Below, piece after piece: positions 1 through 6,588 of a DNA stretch of 35,363 nt (position 1 is the stretch's first letter; every line of letters begins with the position of its first letter). Below the pieces are notes generated by a model. It saw nothing but the letters and a program-made list of their open reading frames with translations. It had not been told where the DNA came from and made no database searches. The DNA comes from CAYNLK01 sp964398055 (GTDB taxonomy: Bacteria > Chloroflexota > Anaerolineae > 4572-78 > J111): assembly GCA_964398055.1 (NCBI GenBank), contig CAYNLK010000061.1, positions 1 through 35,363 of the forward strand, written 5' to 3'. The position numbers and the translations under genes are program-made.

Positions 1-5
1 TGCTT

Positions 6-2873
6 GTGCTCTCATCGCTTTCCGGGCGGCTGGGTTATTCGGATAGGCCCTTATATGATTATGCGCCGGTTGGTTATCTGGTGCTGACCCTAAACGGGCG
101 TATCGTACGAGCGAATTTGGCTGCGGCCGAGGTGTTGGGGGTAAAGAAAGAAGATCTGCTTAACCAACGATTAGCTGATTACATCAGCCAGGCCGACCAG
201 AATTTATTTCAGCGTCACTGCCAGAATGTCTTAGATCAGCCAGGCCGGCATAGCTGTCAAATCAAGGTGGTCAACCGGGTTGGAGATCAGTTAGCGGTGC
301 AGTTGGAAAGCAGCATCGGTTTGAGCAATGACGGTAAAGCTGACCACTTAAGAACGGTAATGATTGACCTCACCCAGCCCAAACAACCCAACTTTGCTCA
401 AACCAATACCCAGCTCCAACCAAGAATTGGTGAGTCTGGCCACATAGCCGACGCCCTGGTGGAGGAGCGTAATCTATTGCGGGCTCTGGTTGATAACTTA
501 CCCGACCTCATCTATGTTAAAGACACCCGCAGCCGCTTTTTACTGGTCAACGAGGCTACCAGACGTCATCTGGGGGCAAAGAGTGTGGCGGAGGTGGTTG
601 GCAAAACGGATTTCGATTTTTCGCCGCCGGAATTGGCCGCACAATATTATGCGGATGAACAGCATATTTTCCAGACAGGTGAACCGCTGATTTTGCGTGA
701 AGAACCTATTTTTGATCACGAAACCGAAACCACCCGCTGGGTCTTAACCATCAAAGTCCCTTTTCAAGATAGTCACGGTCAAATTATCGGCCTGGTGGGC
801 ATGAACCGGGATATTACCAAACTCAAAGAAACCGAAACCGCCCTGCGCCAGGCCCACGACGAAGTGGAGATGCGAGTCCTGCAACGGACGGCTGACCTGG
901 TCAAAGCCAATCAAGCCCTCAAAGAAAGCGAGCAGCGTTATAAACAACTGCTCAACTCGGTAACCGATTATATCTATACGGTCCAAGTCCAAAATAATCA
1001 AGTGATCCGCACCATCCACAGCCCCAATTGCGTGGCCGTGACCGGTTACACTTATCAAGAATATGAAGCCAATCCTCACCTGTGGTATCAGATGATTCAC
1101 ATCGAAGATCGACCGGCAGTTGTGGAACAGGTCAATGCACTGCTTAAGAATGGCTCGGCCGAACCTTTGGAGCACCGCCTGATGCACAAAAACGGCTCGG
1201 TCCGGTGGGTTAGAAATACTGCGGTGTTGAGCAAAGACGAGGCCGGTAACATTATTTCCTATGAAGGACTTATCTCCGATATCACCGAACGGAAAGAGGC
1301 GGAGGAAGCCCTGCGCCAGAGCGAAAGTAAATATCGCCTCTTGATGGAGCATGCCTCGGACGGCATTATTATTCTCGACCAGGACGGGTATATCCTTCAG
1401 GTGAACTCAAAAACGTGTGATCTGTTGCAGCAGTCTCGCCAAGAGTTACTGGGGTCAAATATTTCACGGTTGATTCCAGCATCGGACTTGGCCGCCCTGC
1501 CGCTTGGCTTTGAGGAGCTTATGGCCGGCAAAACTTTGCTCAGAGAGCGATTTCTCCGACGAGCAGATAATTCCCTGGTTCCGGTTGAAATTAGCTCCAA
1601 GATGATCGAACCCAACCGGATTTTGGCTATTCTGCGCGACATCTCTGAGCGGAAAGCGGTGGAACGCCGGGAGAACCTGGCCCACCAGCTTGGACGACAG
1701 TTAATAACGCTGCTGGATCCGGCGGCGCTCCTGGCCGAAACAGCCAACCGTCTCAAAGAAACGTTTGGTTATTACCATGTTCACATTTTTCTCAGCCAGC
1801 AGGTTGGGCCAAATCAAGCAGCCGAGCCATCCCTGCTGGTCATTCACGAGGGTACCGGCGAATCGGGCGCGCTGCTCAAGGCCCAAAGGTTTGCCATTGC
1901 CCTCAACGCGCCCCGTAGCCTGGTGGCTCAGGCTGCCCGCACGCTGCAACCGGTGGTCGCCAATAATGTCAGCCAAAACCCGGCCTATCTGCCCAACCCC
2001 TTCCTGACCGAAACCCGGTCTGAGGCTGCCTTTCCGCTTTTTCTAGGTCCTCGCTTGATTGGTGTGCTGGATGTGCAGCATAGCCAGGCTGATCATTTTA
2101 ACATCCACGAAGTGCGCACTTTGCAGATCATCGCCAGCCAACTCTCGGTGGCCCTGGCAAACGCTCAACTCTTTGCCGAGCAAGAGCAACTGTTGGAGGA
2201 GGTTAGAGCCGGACGGGAACGACTTCAGTTTCTTTCTCACCGCCTGGTTGAAGTGCAGGAAGCGGAACGGCGACACATTGCACGCGAGCTGCACGACGCT
2301 GTTGGCCAGCTCTTGACCGGTTTGAAACTAACTTTGGAAATGAGCGTCCAACTCCCCAATGAGGAGATTCGCTTCAGCCTGGCTGAACCCAAAGCCCTGG
2401 TCAATGAACTCATTACCCGGGTGCGTGAGCTATCCCTGGAATTGCGACCGGCTATGCTGGATGATTTGGGGTTGCTGCCGACCCTGGCCTGGCATTTGGA
2501 ACGGTACACCACCCAAACAAAACTGGAGGTGAGATTGAAACATACTGGCGTGGAGGGCCAACGCTTTGCCCCGGCAACCGAGACGGCCGCCTATCGCATT
2601 ATCCAGGAAGCGTTGACCAATGTGGCCCGCTACGCCGGCCCCAGCCACGTTACCGTCCAGCTTTGGGTTGAGCAGCAGCAGCTAGGGATACAAATTGAAG
2701 ATGACGGCGCCGGCTTTAATTTGGCCGCGGTTCAGGCTGCCGGAAGGACCAGTGGTTTATCGGGGATGGCTGAACGGGCGGCGCTCTTGGGGGGCCAGTT
2801 GGCCATCGAATCGAAGCCAGGGGCTGGCACCCGGGTCACGGCCCGCTTACCGTTGGCTGGTGCGGATCTGTAA
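6..2873 (+). CDS. Multi-PAS/GAF sensor histidine kinase (NarL-type), possibly 5'-truncated
   Basis: Cytoplasmic sensor kinase of the HisKA_3/HATPase_c class that would autophosphorylate on His and pass the phosphate to a response regulator. Domain order by reading: PAS at about residues 15-125 (YDYAPVGYL), PAS 155-275, a short coiled coil, PAS 310-430, PAS 440-550, GAF 555-720, dimerisation helix with RELHDAVGQ (H763), and an ATPase domain ending in GxGLSGMxERA and GAGTRVTARLPL. No membrane segment is visible, so it probably senses a cytoplasmic or diffusible signal through PAS/GAF ligands. The first usable start is GTG at position 6, right against the window edge, and the first PAS begins almost at once. 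Relatives often carry extra N-terminal residues, so the true start may lie outside the window. A single-domain response regulator follows 100 bp downstream and is the likely partner. Confidence 0.88.
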   Translation: MLSSLSGRLGYSDRPLYDYAPVGYLVLTLNGRIVRANLAAAEVLGVKKEDLLNQRLADYISQADQNLFQRHCQNVLDQPGRHSCQIKVVNRVGDQLAVQLESSIGLSNDGKADHLRTVMIDLTQPKQPNFAQTNTQLQPRIGESGHIADALVEERNLLRALVDNLPDLIYVKDTRSRFLLVNEATRRHLGAKSVAEVVGKTDFDFSPPELAAQYYADEQHIFQTGEPLILREEPIFDHETETTRWVLTIKVPFQDSHGQIIGLVGMNRDITKLKETETALRQAHDEVEMRVLQRTADLVKANQALKESEQRYKQLLNSVTDYIYTVQVQNNQVIRTIHSPNCVAVTGYTYQEYEANPHLWYQMIHIEDRPAVVEQVNALLKNGSAEPLEHRLMHKNGSVRWVRNTAVLSKDEAGNIISYEGLISDITERKEAEEALRQSESKYRLLMEHASDGIIILDQDGYILQVNSKTCDLLQQSRQELLGSNISRLIPASDLAALPLGFEELMAGKTLLRERFLRRADNSLVPVEISSKMIEPNRILAILRDISERKAVERRENLAHQLGRQLITLLDPAALLAETANRLKETFGYYHVHIFLSQQVGPNQAAEPSLLVIHEGTGESGALLKAQRFAIALNAPRSLVAQAARTLQPVVANNVSQNPAYLPNPFLTETRSEAAFPLFLGPRLIGVLDVQHSQADHFNIHEVRTLQIIASQLSVALANAQLFAEQEQLLEEVRAGRERLQFLSHRLVEVQEAERRHIARELHDAVGQLLTGLKLTLEMSVQLPNEEIRFSLAEPKALVNELITRVRELSLELRPAMLDDLGLLPTLAWHLERYTTQTKLEVRLKHTGVEGQRFAPATETAAYRIIQEALTNVARYAGPSHVTVQLWVEQQQLGIQIEDDGAGFNLAAVQAAGRTSGLSGMAERAALLGGQLAIESKPGAGTRVTARLPLAGADL

Positions 2874-2926
2874 CCGAGACTAAGAGCCTATCCGAAATAA
2901 CCCGGTGTGTTAACTCCTGACCATTC

Positions 2927-2955
2927 TTGGCCTTAAAACAGGCGCTGGCTATACT
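2927..2955 (+). promoter_or_regulatory. Probable sigma70-type promoter before the response regulator
   Basis: TTGGCC at 2927-2932 and TATACT at 2950-2955 are separated by exactly 17 bases (4/6 and 5/6 matches to consensus). Transcription would begin near 2962, so the response regulator could be expressed apart from the kinase. This placing also favours the internal ATG at 2985 over the ATG at 2973. Confidence 0.5.
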
Positions 2956-2984
2956 TACCGGGATGAGCTAAAATGGGAGAGAAG

Positions 2985-3371
2985 ATGAAACCGATTTCCG
3001 TACTGTTGGTCGATGATAATCCCACTTTCTTGAGAATTGTCCAACGTTTTCTCCAGGGAGCGGATGAAATTAACGTGGTCGGCGCAGCCGAAGGCGGTGA
3101 GGAAGCTCTGGCTCTGATCCATCGTCTGAAGCCCGACGTGGTCTTAACCGACCTGGCCATGCCTCGAGTATCGGGCATGGAAGCCATTCTGCGGATGCGG
3201 GCAGCTTGGCCCAAACTGGGTATCATTGCCTTAACCTTGCTAGACACTGCCAGCTATCGCCAGGCTGCCTTAACCGCCGGCGCGGATGATTTTGTGGTTA
3301 AAGATGCCCTTAATACAGAATTGCTCCCAACTATCCGCCGGGTTGCCAGGGCCAAACAAGCTGAAGTTTAG
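2985..3371 (+). CDS. Single-domain (CheY-like) response regulator
   Basis: A receiver domain with no output domain, about 128 residues. The acidic pair DD follows the first strand (VLLVDDNP), the phospho-acceptor Asp sits in VLTDLAMPRVSG (residue 56 from this start), the switch Thr in ALTLLD (84) and the conserved Lys in FVVKDA (106). I chose ATG 2985 because GGGAG lies 5 nt upstream; the in-frame ATG at 2973 would add MGEK but has no good ribosome site. The gene directly follows the multi-PAS kinase and is the natural acceptor. Without a DNA-binding domain it would act by protein contact or phosphorelay. The substrate-binding lipoprotein gene starts 32 bp after the stop and may be cotranscribed. 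Confidence 0.85.
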   Translation: MKPISVLLVDDNPTFLRIVQRFLQGADEINVVGAAEGGEEALALIHRLKPDVVLTDLAMPRVSGMEAILRMRAAWPKLGIIALTLLDTASYRQAALTAGADDFVVKDALNTELLPTIRRVARAKQAEV

Positions 3372-3403
3372 TTCACGCCCTGGCAGGCAAGCTCATCCAA
3401 GAA

Positions 3404-4501
3404 ATGAGCATTGAAACTATAACCAATAGTCAGAATCATATGATGCCAAAGATTGCAGGCCGATCCAGCCGGCTCTTGATGATCATCTGCCTGGGCTTGC
3501 TCTTTCTGCCGGCCTGCGCGCCGATCAAGGCTGCCGGCGCGCCGCCGACCTTAAAAATTGGCCTGGTGGCGCCCTTTGAAGGGCTGTACCGCCCCCTGGG
3601 TTATGAAACCTTGTTTGGCGTTAAGCTGGCTCTGCAAGAATACAACCAGCGCGGCGGCCTAAACGGCTACAAAATCGAGCTGGTCGCCTTGAATGATTTT
3701 GACGAGCCTGACCAGGCCAAAATCCAGGCCGAGGCGCTGGCAACCGACCCCGATGTTGTCGGCGTGGTAGGTCATCTCTCCAGCGGGGCCACTCAGGCGG
3801 CCATTCCGATTTATCAACAGGCTGATTTGGCGCTGGTCATCCCCTGGACCTGGACCACCGCGGTGGCCGACTCCGACCTCGATCAGAGCGGCATTGTCAG
3901 CGTGGCCGCAACCAAAGCCGAAACGACCGCCAAATTAGCCCAACTGGCTCAAGCCGCCGGTTACCGCCAGGTGGTCACGGTCACCGCAGCCCGGATCGAT
4001 CCGCTTACCCCGGCTGTTGAGGCGATCCTCCTGGATACCGATGCGGTCACCGCCGGTGAGTTCATAGTGGCCTGGCAGTTGGCCAGTCAGGCGCGGCCTA
4101 TCTTTGGCCAGCCGGATGTCGGCAGTGGGCAATTGGTGCAAGTGGCCGGCCCGGCTGCCAACGGCCTGATCTATGTCTCGCCCGGCCCCGCGCCTGCCCA
4201 TATCGCCGCCGACCGGTTTCGCGCCGCCTACCAGGCGCTGGCCGGATTTCCACCCGGTCCTCGAGCTGTCTTGGCGTATGAGGCCGCCAATGTTCTGCTG
4301 GCGGCCATCGACCGGGCGTTGCAGGAAGGACCAGCCCCGCCTGAACGAGTCAAGGTGAAGGCGACCATCAACCAGATTCAATTGGCTGGCCTCACCGGCC
4401 CAATTGCTTTTGACGGTCAGGGGCGCCGGCTCAACGCGCCGCTGTGGGTCTACCAAATATCCAACGAAGCATATCCCGGAACATTGATCGGTTCCCGCTG
4501 A
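3404..4501 (+). CDS. Branched-chain amino-acid-type ABC substrate-binding lipoprotein (LivJ-like)
   Basis: A periplasmic-binding-protein fold of the Leu/Ile/Val receptor family (Peripla_BP_6). The N-terminus holds a hydrophobic segment and a lipobox LPAC with Cys38, so it should be lipid-anchored on the outer face of the membrane. The mature part starts with LKIGLVAPFEGLYRPLG, typical of family members, followed by GVVGHLSSGATQAA and a C-terminal AYEAANVLLAAIDRAL helix. At 365 residues it is slightly short for the family. The start is uncertain: ATG 3404, or the Met pair at residues 13-14; neither has a strong ribosome site. No permease or ATPase genes of a Liv transporter are nearby, so it may work as a sensor input or with a transporter encoded elsewhere. 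The ligand cannot be told. Confidence 0.8.
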   Translation: MSIETITNSQNHMMPKIAGRSSRLLMIICLGLLFLPACAPIKAAGAPPTLKIGLVAPFEGLYRPLGYETLFGVKLALQEYNQRGGLNGYKIELVALNDFDEPDQAKIQAEALATDPDVVGVVGHLSSGATQAAIPIYQQADLALVIPWTWTTAVADSDLDQSGIVSVAATKAETTAKLAQLAQAAGYRQVVTVTAARIDPLTPAVEAILLDTDAVTAGEFIVAWQLASQARPIFGQPDVGSGQLVQVAGPAANGLIYVSPGPAPAHIAADRFRAAYQALAGFPPGPRAVLAYEAANVLLAAIDRALQEGPAPPERVKVKATINQIQLAGLTGPIAFDGQGRRLNAPLWVYQISNEAYPGTLIGSR

Positions 4502-4518
4502 ACGAGGTCAGAAACAGA

Positions 4519-5733
4519 ATGCGCATTCTTATGCTTGCCTGGGAATACCCGCCGAATGTTGTCGGCGGGTTGGGCCGGCACGTGGCTGAATTGGCCCCGG
4601 CTCTGGTTCAACAAGGACTGCAGGTGAGGGTGGTTACGCCGGTTACCCAATTAACCAATTCCATAAGCTCGGTGGAAGATGGGGTCTGGGTATACCGGTT
4701 ACTGCACCCGCCGCTGGAGACACTGGGCAACTTTTATCAGGCGGTTCTTGAAGTCAACCAGCGTATGAGCGATGACCTGGGGCAGATGAGCCAGCAATAT
4801 GGCCAGTGCGACCTGATCCACGTTCATGATTGGCTAACCAGTTTTGCCGGCATTACCCTAAATCAAGCCTGGAATTGTCCCCTGGTCGCCACCGTCCATG
4901 CCACCGAACGGGGACGTTATCGCGGCCGCCTGGATAGTCCACTCCAACAGGCCATTGATAACGCCGAACGGGAACTGGTTGGGCGGGCGAACCGGGTGAT
5001 TGTGTGCAGCCGCCATATGGCCAATGAAGTCCAATACTTCTTCCAGACGCCTTTCGACAAACTGGCCGTCATTCCCAATGGTGTGAATATTGCTGAATTG
5101 CAGGGCAAGAATAACAACCCGACCGAACTGGCGGCCTTTCGGGCCAAATATGCCACCCCCAGCGAACAGCTCATCTTTACCATCTCCAGATTGGTCTATG
5201 AGAAAGGCGTCCACCTGATCATCCAGGCCCTGCCGCAAATATTGCAGGAGTGTCCCCAGGCGCGGCTGGTCATTGCCGGCCAGGGACCGGAAGCAGACAA
5301 TCTCAAGCTGCAGGCCCAGAACTTAGGGGTGGCCGACCGGGTCAACTTCATCGGTTTTGTTGCGGATCAGCAACGGAATCTATTCTTCAAAGTAGCCAGT
5401 TGTGCTGTTTTTGCCAGCCTTTATGAACCGTTTGGGATTGTGGCGCTGGAGGCAATGGCGCTGGGTTGTCCGCTGGTGGTCAGCGATGTGGGTGGTTTTT
5501 CAGAAGTGGTCAAACACGCCGAAACCGGGATAAAAATCTATCCGGATAATGTTGACTCGACCGCCTGGGGAATTACCCATGCTTTAAGGAATCCGGAGTG
5601 GGTCAGTAAGCAAGCCATCCAAGCCCACCAGACCGTGGCCAAACTGTTCAACTGGCCGCGCATTGCCGGGCTGACGCATGAGCTTTATCGTCGCACCGTC
5701 AAGCCCGCCCCCGGCCAGCAGTCGTCTGTTTAG
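4519..5733 (+). CDS. GT4-family glycosyltransferase (glycogen/starch-synthase-like N-domain)
   Basis: Two-domain GT-B glycosyltransferase of 404 residues. The N-terminus MRILMLAWEYPPNVVGGLGRH matches the GT4/GT5-like group that uses a nucleotide sugar. The C-terminal half has SRLVYEKGVHLIIQAL and the EX7E motif in EPFGIVALE, where the nucleotide-sugar donor binds. The open frame extends up to 4444, but ATG 4519 is the start because the family N-terminus begins there, GAGGT lies about 10 nt upstream, and the longer frame would overlap the previous gene. The gap to the binding-protein gene is 17 nt. The acceptor is unknown; a role in glycogen-like glucan or surface polysaccharide synthesis is possible. 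Confidence 0.88.
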   Translation: MRILMLAWEYPPNVVGGLGRHVAELAPALVQQGLQVRVVTPVTQLTNSISSVEDGVWVYRLLHPPLETLGNFYQAVLEVNQRMSDDLGQMSQQYGQCDLIHVHDWLTSFAGITLNQAWNCPLVATVHATERGRYRGRLDSPLQQAIDNAERELVGRANRVIVCSRHMANEVQYFFQTPFDKLAVIPNGVNIAELQGKNNNPTELAAFRAKYATPSEQLIFTISRLVYEKGVHLIIQALPQILQECPQARLVIAGQGPEADNLKLQAQNLGVADRVNFIGFVADQQRNLFFKVASCAVFASLYEPFGIVALEAMALGCPLVVSDVGGFSEVVKHAETGIKIYPDNVDSTAWGITHALRNPEWVSKQAIQAHQTVAKLFNWPRIAGLTHELYRRTVKPAPGQQSSV

Positions 5734-5753
5734 GTGAACCTGGCCACAATAAA

Positions 5754-5782
5754 TTTTTGCTTGCTCGAAATGATGCTATAAT
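5754..5782 (+). promoter_or_regulatory. Extended -10 promoter before the RHH-ybaK-mutS run
   Basis: TGCTATAAT (TATAAT at 5777-5782 with TG one base upstream) is a perfect extended -10 element. The -35 is poor (TTTTTG, 17 bp upstream), as often seen with extended -10 promoters. It would start transcription about 40 bases before the small ribbon-helix-helix gene. Confidence 0.55.
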
Positions 5783-5832
5783 GTATCTTCTTAACATTCA
5801 ACCACGCACACAAACAGGATTTAACAGCGATT

Positions 5833-6027
5833 ATGACCACTATCGGCGGCAAATTTACCGCTCAAAAAAGGAATCTGGTTACTTATATCGATACGAAACA
5901 GTACGAACTGTTACGGGAATTAGCCAAGCGTCGCGGCAGCTCGGTTTCGGCCCAGGCAGCCGCGGCGATTCAGCATTATCTTCGGCAACAGTTGGGTGAA
6001 ATGGAGCAACCCATCTCCAAGAATTAG
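5833..6027 (+). CDS. Small ribbon-helix-helix (CopG/Arc-like) DNA-binding protein
   Basis: A 64-residue protein with the pattern of a ribbon-helix-helix repressor: a short strand (LVTYIDTKQYELL), a first helix (LLRELAKRRG), the turn SSVSAQ, and a second helix (AAAAIQHYLRQQL). Such proteins bind DNA as dimers, often as antitoxins or small autorepressors. There is no toxin-like gene beside it; the next gene, 3 nt downstream, is a YbaK-type deacylase. The strong promoter just upstream could be its own target. Function beyond DNA binding is inference. Confidence 0.7.
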   Translation: MTTIGGKFTAQKRNLVTYIDTKQYELLRELAKRRGSSVSAQAAAAIQHYLRQQLGEMEQPISKN

Positions 6028-6030
6028 AGG

Positions 6031-6531
6031 ATGACCGAAAAACTCAACTCGATGCGCCTGTTAGACCAACGCCAGATTAGCTATACCGTTCACGAATTTC
6101 CGGACACGATCCACTCAGCCGATGGGGTGGCCGACTATCTTGGCCGGCCGCGGGAGATGGTCTACAAAACACTGGTAGTCCTGCCGGCTTCGGGCAGGCC
6201 CTCAGATAGAACTCATAGCAAGCCGATGCTGGTGATGGTCGCCGGGAGCCGCGAACTGGACCTCAAAAAGCTGGCCAAAGCGGTGGGGCAAAAAAAGGTG
6301 CAAATGGCCGCCCATAAAGAAGCCGAACAACTAACCGGCCTGCAAACCGGCGGGATTTCAGCCCTGGCCCTGCTTCACAAGAATTTCTCGGTCTACCTCG
6401 ACCGGCCGGCCCTGACCTTGGAACGCATTCTGGTGAGCGCCGGCAAACGGGGCGTGAACCTGGAGCTGCCAGTGCAGGATTTGATCAAAATTACCGGGGC
6501 CAAAGTAATTGAGGCAACAACGAACAATTAA
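6031..6531 (+). CDS. ybaK: YbaK/EbsC-family aminoacyl-tRNA deacylase (Cys-tRNAPro type)
   Basis: A 166-residue protein of the YbaK/ProX editing superfamily, which hydrolyses mischarged Cys-tRNAPro or similar aminoacyl-tRNAs. The family features seen are the N-terminal YTVHEFPD, the conserved lysine in VYKTLVV at residue 46 (same position as the key Lys of YbaK), MVAGSRELDLKKLAKAVG, and the TGLQTGGISALAL loop. It starts at an ATG 3 nt after the ribbon-helix-helix stop; GAGG touches the start codon, an unusually tight spacing, and an in-frame ATG at 6052 exists. It is probably cotranscribed with its upstream neighbour. MutS follows after a 57-bp gap filled by an inverted repeat. Confidence 0.88.
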   Translation: MTEKLNSMRLLDQRQISYTVHEFPDTIHSADGVADYLGRPREMVYKTLVVLPASGRPSDRTHSKPMLVMVAGSRELDLKKLAKAVGQKKVQMAAHKEAEQLTGLQTGGISALALLHKNFSVYLDRPALTLERILVSAGKRGVNLELPVQDLIKITGAKVIEATTNN

Positions 6532-6586
6532 CAATGAGCAATTATCAATGAACAATTATCAATTGTTAATTGCTCATTACTCATTG
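6526..6586. repeat. AT-rich stuttered inverted repeat between ybaK and mutS
   Basis: Repeated units of the kind AACAATTAACAATGAGCAAT are followed by their complement (ATTGCTCATTACTCATTG). The 26-base arms at about 6532-6557 and 6561-6586 match at 22 of 26 positions and meet near 6558-6560. It reaches to within 2 bases of the mutS start codon and replaces any recognisable ribosome site. Confidence 0.8.
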
Positions 6587-6588
6587 AA

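Noticed and set aside
744..1352. 202-residue open frame on the minus strand inside the PAS kinase
   Set aside because: It lies wholly within conserved PAS-domain coding sequence on the other strand and its protein shows no recognisable domain.
4444..4518. Longer start for the GT4 glycosyltransferase
   Set aside because: It would overlap the binding-protein gene and add residues not seen in the family; ATG 4519 has a ribosome site and the family N-terminus.
6526..6586. CRISPR-like or terminator reading of the repeat upstream of mutS
   Set aside because: No regular repeat/spacer pattern, and low G+C stem without a clean T-run at the right place.
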